Shown one piece after another: positions 1 to 7,644 of a stretch of DNA of 10,705 bases (positions are counted from its first letter, which is position 1; the number at the start of each line of letters is the position of its first letter). The notes under the pieces were generated by a model. That model worked only from the letters and a program-made list of their open reading frames with translations, did no database searches and was not told the origin of the DNA. The DNA lies in assembly GCA_934394515.1 (NCBI GenBank), contig CAKRRU010000089.1, positions 1 through 10,705 of the forward strand, written 5' to 3'. Source of the stretch: an uncultured Acetatifactor sp. (GTDB taxonomy: Bacteria > Bacillota > Clostridia > Lachnospirales > Lachnospiraceae). The position numbers and the translations under genes are program-made.

Positions 1-1
1 C

Positions 2-3000
2 TATGAGAAGGATACCGATTACAGTGGAGAAGTCAATGATTTTAATATCGAAGTGACGACTTTGACCCTGGCACAGCTGGCAGAGCTGACAGCCACAGAT
101 TCACAGGCATATTATGGAATTAACTTGGATGATGTGGATCTGATCTATCTCTCCGGCAGGGGAAATTATGCAGCGGAATCTGTGAATATGACTTCTGCTG
201 CAACAGCTCTGACGAAGATGATATTCGGTATTAAGGATACTACCGGTGAGCGGAATAATGCGGACAGAGTACCGGTAGTCATGGACTACAGATTTTACAG
301 CCAAAATAAAACACTGGCTGAGGAGCCGAATAATAATCAGAATAATAAGATACTGACACAGATGGCACTGACAATCTTGAACGTTTCCGATGACAATATT
401 GCCAAAGAAGTTGCTTCACAGGGAGATGCTTATTGGAACAGTCAGACGGCAGCTTCGCTTAGCTTGGGCGATTCCGTGAAAGAGGCTTTATATGACAATG
501 TTTATCTGAATGATGATAGTGTGACACCATATGTTGCCTCTGACTTCCTGACTGACTGTAAAGGGAATGCGGCGAAAGCAGCAACCTTCGGAACAGTATT
601 AAAAGAGATTCAGTACGAGAATTTCCTGGCAAAGAAAAACAACAGCAATGCAGCACAGATGGATGAAGAGGTCAGTAAGGCATCTATTACCAGATATATA
701 TTGAACTGGTACATGCACAGAACCACTGTTAAGTCGGAATTGAATGTATTGGATCTGCAGCCAAGCTATGATTTTGACAAAAAAGGAAAGGTTCTTACAG
801 AGGATCAGGTCAAGACATTTATGGGAATGTCGGATTATTCGTCGGACAACATCCATATTACGCATACGACTTCTGCAGAGTTTATCGGCAAAATCGAGGA
901 TCTGAATGAAAAGTATGATTTGATTTATCTGGGTGATTACATCGGCGGAATGAATACGAAGGATGGTAAGACGGTATTCAATGATAGCCGGATGGATGGT
1001 ATGATTTATTATCATATCGGAGATGCGTATGACTATTCTTCGGCGACACCCAATGAGAAACACCGTCTGTGGGATGCTTCATTGAACCATAATGTGAATT
1101 CGGGTAATAGCGAAGATATTAATAATAAGACGGATGTGTACAGAGGTCCGGGAAATGATATGAATTCGACCCGGTATAATGAATTGTGTCAATATATTCA
1201 GGCGGGTTACCCTGTAATATTGGCAGATCAGTATGTAACTAAGTCCGGCAGTGATTACGTGGCATCCACGATAACACTGGATTGCAATTCATATTTTTAT
1301 CAACTGGTGTCTTTTGCTTTGAGCAGAGAAAATGGACAGTATCTTTATTGGCAGAAGAATGTATTTACAGAAAATCAGTTGATGGGTGAGATAAGTGGAT
1401 TGTCTTCTTCGTTGGAAGCTCGTAGAAATGTGTTTTGTAATTATCTGAATCTGTCCAAATTAACAGTAAACTGGGCGACCGGACTGGGAGAAACGGCATA
1501 TCCGGAAGGTCTTTCTTATAAAGATGTATCTACGAGTGGTGATCAGAAAGGTGTTAACACCGGATATCTCGGCAAAATAGAGGGAGAATATCGCCTTCAG
1601 TACATATTTTCACTGGAAAATGATGCAGCACTTTCACAGACAGGGACGACCTATGATTGTAAATTATTTGTAGACAAAAATGTGGATGGAAGGTTTACCG
1701 GTTCAGATTATGTAGAAGATGCATCAAGTACAGCATCGGAAGAAATGACCGGATTGAAGATGTACGTTCGTGAAGGAGATACCTGGCAGCGTGTGGATAT
1801 GGTTACAGATTCCGGCGGAACGCATTATGCTCTTCAGACGGGTAAAATATATAAAGCAATTCGAAGCCTTCCGGATGATTATGTCGGATTAATGCCTTGG
1901 AAATTGATATTTTATAATAATTCAGACAGATTGGTCCGGACTGCGAAGAGTGGCTATACCGCTATTCCGAAACAGGGAGAAAAGGAACCGATAAAGGTTC
2001 TGCAATTATTACCGGGGAATGATGTGAAATGGAATCTGCAGCAGGATCTTGCGAACACGGGGAGCGATTTCCATGGATATATTTCTAATTTGCAGGATTG
2101 GGAGGTTACGATAGATAGTATCAGAATAACAGATCTGATCGAGCAAGTACGTACTAATAATCAGATCTATAATGATGAGGCAGACAGTATAGAAAGACTG
2201 CATAATTGCATGTATGAGTATTTCCAAAAATATAATATGCTGATCATCGGTTTTGCTGACGCTTATCAGTTTGGATATTACAATGATTATAATGCTATTA
2301 TGTACAATAAAGGAAACTTCAATAGGAATATTGCTGCGGCAAGAGCAGTGCGGGACTACATTGAAAGTGGCAGAAGTGTTCTGTTTACACATGATAATAC
2401 GTCATATGTAAATAATTTAGAAGCACGACGAGTCTATAACGATCAGGGCTGGGCAGAAAGTGGACAGAGCTATTGGTTCTGGGGTTATGAGTATAACAAG
2501 ACCATCCGGACAGCAGTAGGACTGGACCGTTATGGCGCATTAAAAGATTATTATGCGGTAATGGAAAATTCTACATATAATGATACCGAAAAGAAACAAT
2601 ATACGGATTATTTGCAGACATTAAATACATCTTATCAGTATGATAATGTATACGAACCGGGATCTAACAAGCAGGTTCTTGGTCAAAAGGAAGGATTGAC
2701 GAAATACACGGTGATCCGATTTTTAAAGGATCCCCTGGAGGCTTTGCGTGGAAACCGCAATTATACAGATGTCAAATTTCCTATAAATAATCAGTTACTA
2801 TACGATGCTGGATATAGGGAATCTTATGATAATTTTCCACAGGGATGGAATAAGCCCAGTTATATGCTGAAGGGCACTTATGCAAAAGAAGGTGGAAATG
2901 AAGTAGCACTTAAGGCAACTCAGGTAAATGAGGGGCAGATTACGCAATATCCTTATCAGATATCGAATGAAGCCCAAAACAGTCTGAAGGTATCGGCAAC

Positions 3001-3793
3001 TCATTATCAGTGGTATCAGCCGAATATGGAATTAGACCGTGATCACGATGGTAAGAATGATATCGTAGTATGGTATTGCTTATCAGATATATACGACAAT
3101 CAAAATTATCCTAAGAATATTTATAATATTATACCGAATGATGTAGTGAATAATTATTATATTTATACAATGGGAAATGTTACATATTCCGGAGCCGGAC
3201 ACTCTAAACCGGATAGCGATGCGGAGATGAGATTGTTCGTAAACACGATCATTGCAGCATATAAAGCAGGCGTGACTGCACCGTCTGTCTCATTTCAGGA
3301 TAAGCAGGGTAATAAGATCAGTTCTACTTACATGATTTACGATCCCGTGAATAAGATCATTTTAAAGACGGAAAACCAGGGAAATACATTAAGCGTGAGA
3401 TTTAGTGCAGAAGATAATAATGTACTTTCCGGAGACAGAAAATTATGTGTTGAGTTTTACAAAACAGCGGGTGAAAATGATTCCAACACGGTGAATCTGA
3501 ATGGCGTAAAGGTTGTTCCTCTGAATGTATCTTCTGTGAAAGATTCTTCAGGAAATACAGTAGCTGCGGTAAATGGACACTATGTTGTTGGCAATGGTTT
3601 ATCATATACACTGGAGTTCCCATTATCGGAGGTTGGATTGTTCGATACGTCTGCAATGACATTGCAGGCTAATGCTGATACAGAAATTATTTATGCATAT
3701 GTATATACATTGTATGATTCGGACAGAAAAACGACTCCCGGTTCCAGCGCAAGTCTGAGTATCAGTGCCCAGGAGCTGTTCGAACTGGATTAA
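2..3793 (+). CDS. Very large probable exported/surface protein, DUF5057-like (5' end outside window)
   Basis: The frame is open from base 2 to the TAA at 3791-3793. The GTG at 53 is internal, since codons before it stay open to the edge, so this is the last ~1263 residues of a longer protein. The Asn/Tyr/Asp-rich composition with few Cys is typical of exported Gram-positive proteins. Three segments look like one fold, a hydrophobic strand ending in Gly/Asp: VDLIYLSG near 137, YDLIYLGD near 914, and NMLIIGFAD near 2234. The last two are followed by a 'sticky' strand (GYPVILAD near 1205; GRSVLFTHD near 2366), as in class I amidotransferase-like Rossmann folds. A new domain seems to start at PIKVLQLLPGN near 1988, the signature I associate with DUF5057. 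Two calcium-loop-like motifs occur: DKNVDGRFTGSD (1673-1708) and DRDHDGKND (3035-3061). There is no LPXTG or C-terminal membrane anchor. The function is unknown. The family name is from memory; the surface location is inferred, because the signal peptide lies outside the window. Confidence 0.6.
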   Translation, partial: YEKDTDYSGEVNDFNIEVTTLTLAQLAELTATDSQAYYGINLDDVDLIYLSGRGNYAAESVNMTSAATALTKMIFGIKDTTGERNNADRVPVVMDYRFYSQNKTLAEEPNNNQNNKILTQMALTILNVSDDNIAKEVASQGDAYWNSQTAASLSLGDSVKEALYDNVYLNDDSVTPYVASDFLTDCKGNAAKAATFGTVLKEIQYENFLAKKNNSNAAQMDEEVSKASITRYILNWYMHRTTVKSELNVLDLQPSYDFDKKGKVLTEDQVKTFMGMSDYSSDNIHITHTTSAEFIGKIEDLNEKYDLIYLGDYIGGMNTKDGKTVFNDSRMDGMIYYHIGDAYDYSSATPNEKHRLWDASLNHNVNSGNSEDINNKTDVYRGPGNDMNSTRYNELCQYIQAGYPVILADQYVTKSGSDYVASTITLDCNSYFYQLVSFALSRENGQYLYWQKNVFTENQLMGEISGLSSSLEARRNVFCNYLNLSKLTVNWATGLGETAYPEGLSYKDVSTSGDQKGVNTGYLGKIEGEYRLQYIFSLENDAALSQTGTTYDCKLFVDKNVDGRFTGSDYVEDASSTASEEMTGLKMYVREGDTWQRVDMVTDSGGTHYALQTGKIYKAIRSLPDDYVGLMPWKLIFYNNSDRLVRTAKSGYTAIPKQGEKEPIKVLQLLPGNDVKWNLQQDLANTGSDFHGYISNLQDWEVTIDSIRITDLIEQVRTNNQIYNDEADSIERLHNCMYEYFQKYNMLIIGFADAYQFGYYNDYNAIMYNKGNFNRNIAAARAVRDYIESGRSVLFTHDNTSYVNNLEARRVYNDQGWAESGQSYWFWGYEYNKTIRTAVGLDRYGALKDYYAVMENSTYNDTEKKQYTDYLQTLNTSYQYDNVYEPGSNKQVLGQKEGLTKYTVIRFLKDPLEALRGNRNYTDVKFPINNQLLYDAGYRESYDNFPQGWNKPSYMLKGTYAKEGGNEVALKATQVNEGQITQYPYQISNEAQNSLKVSATHYQWYQPNMELDRDHDGKNDIVVWYCLSDIYDNQNYPKNIYNIIPNDVVNNYYIYTMGNVTYSGAGHSKPDSDAEMRLFVNTIIAAYKAGVTAPSVSFQDKQGNKISSTYMIYDPVNKIILKTENQGNTLSVRFSAEDNNVLSGDRKLCVEFYKTAGENDSNTVNLNGVKVVPLNVSSVKDSSGNTVAAVNGHYVVGNGLSYTLEFPLSEVGLFDTSAMTLQANADTEIIYAYVYTLYDSDRKTTPGSSASLSISAQELFELD

Positions 3794-3817
3794 ACTTTTA
3801 AAAAGTAATATTGCACA

Positions 3818-3863
3818 AAAAGCAGAGCTGTGAGAAATAACCAATTTCCACAGCTCTGTTTTT
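3818..3863 (+). terminator. Rho-independent terminator of the giant gene
   Basis: A perfect 10-bp stem CAGAGCTGTG/CACAGCTCTG (3823-3832 with 3849-3858) continues inward, past one bulged A, into a 5-bp GAAAT/ATTTC stem. An AAAAA run precedes it and a TTTTT run (3859-3863) follows. It lies 30 bp past the stop codon at 3793. Confidence 0.9.
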
Positions 3864-3898
3864 GTATACTTTTTTACCGGATTTATTGCTGAATTTCC

Positions 3899-3927
3899 TT
3901 GCAGAAAGCGGATGCCTGTGCTATAGT
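3899..3927 (+). promoter_or_regulatory. Possible sigma-A type promoter
   Basis: TTGCAG (3899-3904), a 17-bp spacer and TATAGT (3922-3927). It would start transcription near 3934, just after the giant gene's terminator. It could serve the hairpin at 3985-4015 or the remains of the Rpn-family gene. The match is moderate and the assignment is inference only. Confidence 0.35.
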
Positions 3928-3984
3928 AATCACATCTCGAGAAAGTCTTTATATAGTATTAGTTTTTTGGCATGTAAGTGCAGT

Positions 3985-4015
3985 CGATGGCGTTTCGCCG
4001 GGACATCCGTTTTTT
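3985..4015 (+). terminator. GC-rich hairpin followed by T6 (terminator-like; possible 3' end of a small RNA)
   Basis: GGCG-TTT-CGCC (3989-3992 with 3996-3999) is flanked by a weaker outer pairing of CGAT (3985-3988) with ATCCG (4005-4009). A run of six T follows at 4010-4015. It lies about 80 bp after the promoter-like pair at 3899-3927 and before the truncated Rpn-family frame. The outer stem needs a bulge, so this is weaker than the terminator at 3818-3863. Confidence 0.4.
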
Positions 4016-4042
4016 AATTAAATATGGAATTATGCAGGCGGA

Positions 4043-4720
4043 GTGCCCAAAGCAGTGTATTTATTCGCAAATCAGACCAGGGTGGATAAAGGAATGCTGC
4101 TGCGCAAGGCCGGATACATAGGCGGAGAATACCGGAGACAGTATGCGAAGCAGAATCAGGGAGTATATCCGGTCATACAGCTTGTTCTTTATTGGGGAAG
4201 CAGCAGATGGAAGGGAGCGGACAATCTGCGAGGGTTGATTGACACCGGAGAGCGAAAGCTTGCCGAGACTACTTGGAAGTATGTTGATAATATACGGCTT
4301 CATGTATGGGAGATGCGATATCTGGCGAGGGAAGTGAGAGAACGGTTTCAGAGCGATATGCGCATTGTGTTGGATTATCTGGCAGAAGGAAATGCTTACC
4401 GGTCGGATAGGAAAGTGATACATAAAGAGGCTACGATTAAAATGCTGCGGGTATTATCCGGGGACAGGAACGTGGATGATACGGAAGAGATTTTGAAGGG
4501 GATAAATGTCAAAGAGGAGGATGAGATTACTGTGTGTGAATTGTTTGATCAGTATACGAGGAAGGGAATTACTCTGGGAATCAGTCAGGGAATCGGCAAA
4601 GGAATTATTATTATGTGTAAGGACTTTGCTATGAGTTATGAAGAAACCGCAGAAAAGTTGTGTAAAAAACTGAATATATCAGAAGAACAAGCACAAAAGG
4701 AGATGCAGCTTTACTGGTAA
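4043..4720 (+). pseudogene. N-terminally truncated Rpn-family (recombination-promoting nuclease / putative transposase, PD-(D/E)XK) gene
   Basis: The 225-residue product matches what I know of the central and C-terminal parts of Rpn-like proteins common in Lachnospiraceae: NQTRVDKGMLLRKAGY (from ~11), YPVIQLVLYWG (~42-52), RLHVWEMRYL (~85-94), ERFQSDMRIVLDYLAEG (~100-116), EITVCELFDQYTRKG (~161-175), then a Gly-rich GISQGIGKG stretch and a helical tail. Intact members are around 300 residues, and their catalytic PD-(D/E)XK core lies in the N-terminal part, which is missing here. The frame is open only from 4022 (after TAA at 4019). The nominal GTG start has no well-spaced ribosome binding site, and I could not find the missing N-terminus in any frame upstream. 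It is therefore probably an inactive relic, although expression of a short product cannot be excluded. A decayed copy of its last codons follows at 4738-4791. Confidence 0.65.
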
Positions 4721-4737
4721 GTTAATTGTTAAGAGAC

Positions 4738-4791
4738 GACTCCGGATTATTTGATACGGAAGCATGTGAAAAAATGAGGTTATATTGGTAA
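4738..4791 (+). repeat. Decayed duplicate of the Rpn-like C-terminal codons
   Basis: Read in the frame ending at TAA 4789-4791, this encodes FDTEACEKMRLYW-stop. That closely mirrors the real tail of the preceding gene, SEEQAQKEMQLYW-stop (4681-4720). The two ends ATGCAGCTTTACTGGTAA and ATGAGGTTATATTGGTAA match at most positions. This suggests an old tandem duplication or imprecise deletion at the 3' end of the gene. Confidence 0.5.
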
Positions 4792-4797
4792 AAAACA

Positions 4798-4826
4798 TTG
4801 ACTTTTACTTCTCACTATGCTAAATA
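4798..4826 (+). promoter_or_regulatory. Promoter of the sulfur amino acid operon
   Basis: TTGACT (4798-4803), a 17-bp spacer and TAAATA (4821-4826), in an A/T-rich context. Transcription would start near 4833, leaving a short leader of about 80 nt, too short for a SAM or T-box riboswitch. The palindrome at 4836-4852 lies immediately downstream. Confidence 0.7.
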
Positions 4827-4835
4827 TATACTATA

Positions 4836-4852
4836 CCTACTGGAACAGTAGG
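4836..4852 (+). promoter_or_regulatory. Palindromic operator candidate overlapping the transcription start
   Basis: A perfect 7-bp inverted repeat CCTACTG-GAA-CAGTAGG lies between the -10 box and the ribosome binding site of the transsulfuration gene, at about +3 to +20. A dimeric repressor bound here would block initiation or early elongation. The size, position and regulated genes fit an Rrf2-family (CymR/IscR-like) cysteine-responsive repressor. The identity of the regulator is inference, and no regulator gene is in the window. Confidence 0.6.
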
Positions 4853-4911
4853 AAATATAAAGTACATATTCTATAAAAGTTAATTGTACATAAGTATAGG
4901 AGGAGAAAAAG

Positions 4912-6054
4912 ATGGCATTTGCAGCAGAGACCATTTGTGTCCAGGGAAGTAATGAGAGAAAGGATCAGTTTGGCGCCATCAGCATGCCCATTTATCAGAA
5001 TGCGGCGTATGCGCATCCGGGACTGGGGAAGAGTACGGGATATGATTATTCCCGCTGTACGAATCCAACCAGAGATGAGGTGCAGAAGACGGTAGCGTTG
5101 TTGGAACAGGGAACAGATGCTCTGGCATTCTCTACGGGAATGGCTGCAATCACCGCAATGATGGAAATCTTCTCTCCCGGAGATCATCTGATTGCTACAG
5201 ATGATCTGTATGGCGGAACTCTGAGATTATGGAACAAGATCAGCGGGAAGAACGGTATCTCGGTAGACTGCGTGGATACCTCCGACGTGGATACTGTGAA
5301 AGCAGCGATACGCCCGGAGACGAAGGCTGTTTATCTGGAGACTCCTTCGAATCCTATGATGAAGGTAGCGGATATTCGGGCAATCGCGGATCTTGCACAT
5401 GAGAATGGATGCCTGCTGATCGTGGATAATACTTTCCTGTCTCCTTATTTTCAGAAGCCGTTAACCTTAGGAGCAGATATTGTAATACACAGCGGAACAA
5501 AATATCTGGAAGGACATAATGATACACTTTCCGGTTTCCTTGTAGTGAAGGATCATGCCCTGTATGAGCCGCTTTTCAATATTTATAAGACTACAGGGGC
5601 ATGTTTGTCTGCATTCGACAGCTGGCTGTTATTAAGAGGTATCAAGACACTGGCTGTCCGTATGGAGCAGCACCAGAAAAACGCTTTGGCAATAGCACAC
5701 TGGTTGGAGCAGAGACCGGAAGTGGAGAAGGTATATTATATCGGACTGGATTCCCGGCCGGATAAGGCGCTGATTGACAGACAGTGCAGCGGATACGGCG
5801 GAATGATTTCTTTCCGGTTGAATTCTGCGGAAAAAGCTGTTAAGATTCTTGAGAGTGTAAAGCTGATCCGGTTCGCGGAAAGTCTTGGCGGAGTGGAGAG
5901 TCTTCTGACCTATCCCATGAAGCAGACCCATGCGGATGTACCGGTAGAAGTGAGAGAAGCTTTGGGTGTGGATGAGAAGCTTTTGAGAATGTCGGTAGGT
6001 ATTGAAAATATTGATGATCTGTTGGCGGATCTGGAACAGGCTTTTGCAAAGTAG
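4912..6054 (+). CDS. Cys/Met metabolism PLP-dependent transsulfuration enzyme (cystathionine gamma-synthase / beta-lyase type)
   Basis: This cytoplasmic PLP enzyme is 380 residues, the usual length for the Cys/Met metabolism family. The ATG follows AGGAGGAG (4898-4905) at good spacing. Visible cofactor residues are YDYSR (44-48, phosphate contact from the neighbouring subunit), LYGGT (99-103, ring-stacking Tyr), VDNTF (171-175, Asp to the pyridine N), HSGTKY (193-198, Schiff-base Lys197) and LRMSVGIE (358-365, substrate-carboxylate Arg359). The family includes cystathionine gamma-synthase, cystathionine beta-lyase, homocysteine synthase and methionine gamma-lyase, which cannot be separated from sequence reading alone. 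The post-lysine motif is KYLEGHND, where Gly or Asn is more usual at the Glu position. The PatB-type lyase 58 bp downstream makes a synthase role (activated homoserine plus cysteine to cystathionine) attractive, with the lyase then releasing homocysteine. Control is probably through the palindrome at 4836-4852. Confidence 0.9.
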   Translation: MAFAAETICVQGSNERKDQFGAISMPIYQNAAYAHPGLGKSTGYDYSRCTNPTRDEVQKTVALLEQGTDALAFSTGMAAITAMMEIFSPGDHLIATDDLYGGTLRLWNKISGKNGISVDCVDTSDVDTVKAAIRPETKAVYLETPSNPMMKVADIRAIADLAHENGCLLIVDNTFLSPYFQKPLTLGADIVIHSGTKYLEGHNDTLSGFLVVKDHALYEPLFNIYKTTGACLSAFDSWLLLRGIKTLAVRMEQHQKNALAIAHWLEQRPEVEKVYYIGLDSRPDKALIDRQCSGYGGMISFRLNSAEKAVKILESVKLIRFAESLGGVESLLTYPMKQTHADVPVEVREALGVDEKLLRMSVGIENIDDLLADLEQAFAK

Positions 6055-6112
6055 AGGAGTCAGTTGCGCGGCCGCTGCAAAGATTTTGGATAAAGTATCG
6101 TGGAGAGAGAAA

Positions 6113-7372
6113 ATGGCTAAATACAATTTTGACAAAATTATAAATCGTAAAGGAACGAATTGCCTGAAATACGATTATGCGGTGGAGCGTGGAAAGCCTG
6201 CCGATGTATTACCTCTGTGGGTTGCGGATATGGATTTTCAGGTATCGGAAGAGATTACGAAAAGCCTTCACGCAGCTGTGGAGCATGGAATCTACGGTTA
6301 TACGCAGCCCAAAGATGCTTATTACAATGCGTTGATTCACTGGATGGAGAAGAATCACAAATGGACGACAAAACGTGAATGGATCGTGAAGACACCCGGC
6401 GTGGTATTTGCGCTCGGTGCTGCCGTAAAGGCGTTTACAGAGCCCGGAGATGCTATACTGATTCAGAATCCGGTGTATTATCCGTTTACCAATATTATCC
6501 GTGACAATGACCGGAGAGTAGTAGATAATACATTGGTATATCATCCGGCTACGGAGCGGACGGTAGTGTCAGCAGCGACAGATGATGCTTACGAACAGCA
6601 GATTAACAACGTTGGTACTGTCAGCCCGGCATATCAGATTGATTTCGAGGACTTTGAACGCAAGATAGAACAAGAGCACGTAAAACTCTTCATTCTGTGC
6701 AACCCTCATAATCCGGTAGGCAGAGTCTGGACGAAAGAGGAATTGCAGAAACTGGGAGAGATTTGTCTGCGTCATCATGTGATTGTAGTAAGCGATGAGA
6801 TCCACAATGATTTTGTTTATCCCGGATACGAGCATACCGTATTTGCCAATGTGGATCCCCGTTTTGCAGAATTTACTGTGACTTGTACGGCACCCAGCAA
6901 GACATTCAATCTGGCAGGCTTACAGATTTCCAATATCTTTATTCCAAATGAGAGATTAAGAGAGGCATTTCAGAAGGAAGTTGACAGAACCGGCTACGAC
7001 GAGCCCAATGCGATGGGTGTTGTTGCCTGTGAAGCGGCTTACCGCGCCGGAGAGGACTGGCTGGATCAGTTACGCGCGTACCTGCTGGAGAACCTGAATT
7101 TCTTAAGAAATTATCTGCAGGAGAAGATTCCGCAGATCCATCTGGTAGAGCCGGAAGGAACCTATCTGGTCTGGCTGGATTGTAGTGAACTCGGTATTAC
7201 CGGCAAGGAACTGGATCAGTTTATCGTGGAGAAGGCGGGACTCTGGCTGGACGGCGGATCAATGTTCGGTTCCAGCGGCGCAGCATTCCAGCGTGTGAAC
7301 ATTGCCTGCCCCAGAGCTACATTAGAGCTTGCTTTGGATAAGCTGAAAGCTGCGGTCGATAGTTTGAAATGA
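6113..7372 (+). CDS. patB: MalY/PatB family PLP-dependent cystathionine beta-lyase / aminotransferase
   Basis: This 419-residue fold-type I PLP enzyme (class I/II aminotransferase superfamily) is likely a C-S lyase acting on cystathionine or cysteine to give homocysteine or sulfide, pyruvate and ammonia. Signatures are LPLWVADMDF (33-42), CNPHNPVGR (196-204), SDEIHNDF (227-234), the PLP-lysine motif APSKTFNLAGLQ (Lys263) and the carboxylate-binding region FQRVNIACPR (392-401). I chose the ATG at 6113 because GGAG (6102-6105) sits 7 nt before it and the MalY/PatB N-terminus begins there. The frame is open back to 6002, but that would overlap the previous gene with unrelated residues. The protein is about 25-30 residues longer than the ~390 typical of the family, owing to an insertion near residues 145-173. 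It is probably co-transcribed with the gene 58 bp upstream. The gene symbol is by family only; MalY-like regulatory moonlighting cannot be judged. Confidence 0.85.
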   Translation: MAKYNFDKIINRKGTNCLKYDYAVERGKPADVLPLWVADMDFQVSEEITKSLHAAVEHGIYGYTQPKDAYYNALIHWMEKNHKWTTKREWIVKTPGVVFALGAAVKAFTEPGDAILIQNPVYYPFTNIIRDNDRRVVDNTLVYHPATERTVVSAATDDAYEQQINNVGTVSPAYQIDFEDFERKIEQEHVKLFILCNPHNPVGRVWTKEELQKLGEICLRHHVIVVSDEIHNDFVYPGYEHTVFANVDPRFAEFTVTCTAPSKTFNLAGLQISNIFIPNERLREAFQKEVDRTGYDEPNAMGVVACEAAYRAGEDWLDQLRAYLLENLNFLRNYLQEKIPQIHLVEPEGTYLVWLDCSELGITGKELDQFIVEKAGLWLDGGSMFGSSGAAFQRVNIACPRATLELALDKLKAAVDSLK

Positions 7373-7382
7373 AGATTTGAGC

Positions 7383-7446
7383 GATTTCACCAGACTGTTA
7401 CGGAACATGATATGTGTTGACAGATTCACCAGGCCGCTCCGGAACA
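7383..7446 (+). repeat. Imperfect direct repeat of about 24 bp
   Basis: The two copies, 7383-7407 and 7423-7446, share the pattern CACCAG(A/G)C(T/C)G(T/C)T(A/C)CGGAACA, 16 of 20 positions in the core. They start 40 bp apart, just past the patB stop. Function is unknown; this could be a decayed duplication. Confidence 0.55.
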
Positions 7447-7480
7447 GTAAAATATTACCGGTTATATGGTATATTTTTAC
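7447..7480 (+). terminator. A/T-rich hairpin, possible weak terminator of the sulfur operon
   Basis: Bases 7447-7459 pair with 7468-7480 (12 bp, two single-base bulges, 8-nt loop). The 3' arm carries a TTTTT run. No better terminator is seen after patB, but the stem is A/T-rich and the T run sits inside the stem, so the call is weak. Confidence 0.3.
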
Positions 7481-7504
7481 ATTCTTGTCCATATACTGTA
7501 ACAT
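7476..7504 (+). promoter_or_regulatory. Possible promoter of the small coiled-coil gene
   Basis: TTTACA (7476-7481), a 17-bp spacer and TAACAT (7499-7504). It would give a leader of about 135 nt carrying the hairpin at 7576-7603. The -10 box matches poorly. Confidence 0.25.
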
Positions 7505-7575
7505 ATCAGGCTATTCATGATAGATTATGATAGTTCCTACGGAATCAGTAATCCCTGATGAATGGCCATGCTTTT

Positions 7576-7603
7576 TGGATCATGTGGCAGGAATCATGAT
7601 CCA
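7576..7603 (+). other. Hairpin in the leader of the small gene
   Basis: A perfect 9-bp inverted repeat, TGGATCATG (7576-7584) with CATGATCCA (7595-7603), has a 10-nt loop. It is not followed by a T tract, so it is not a terminator. It sits about 40 bp before the start of the 79-residue gene and could be an operator or an RNA element. Confidence 0.45.
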
Positions 7604-7644
7604 CGGATCCATAGGATTGCCATCAGGAAAGGAGTACACAGTAT

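Noticed and set aside
53..55. GTG as the start of the giant gene
   Set aside because: The frame is open upstream to base 2 with normal coding-like residues, and no ribosome binding site precedes the GTG; the true start lies outside the window.
599..1063. 154-codon minus-strand frame inside the giant gene
   Set aside because: It is antisense to a long, continuous coding frame and has the composition expected of the complement of Asn/Asp/Tyr codons; no start signal.
4827..4911. Riboswitch (SAM or T-box) in front of the transsulfuration gene
   Set aside because: The predicted leader is only about 80 nt, has no terminator hairpin and shows none of the conserved elements of either class.
6002..6112. 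Upstream ATG (6002) for the PatB-type gene
   Set aside because: It would overlap the previous gene and add 37 residues unlike the family; the ATG at 6113 has GGAG at good spacing and starts at the usual N-terminus.
7417..7422. Perfect TTGACA as a promoter -35 box
   Set aside because: No acceptable -10 box lies 16-19 bp downstream; the nearest A/T-rich hexamer is about 25 bp away.
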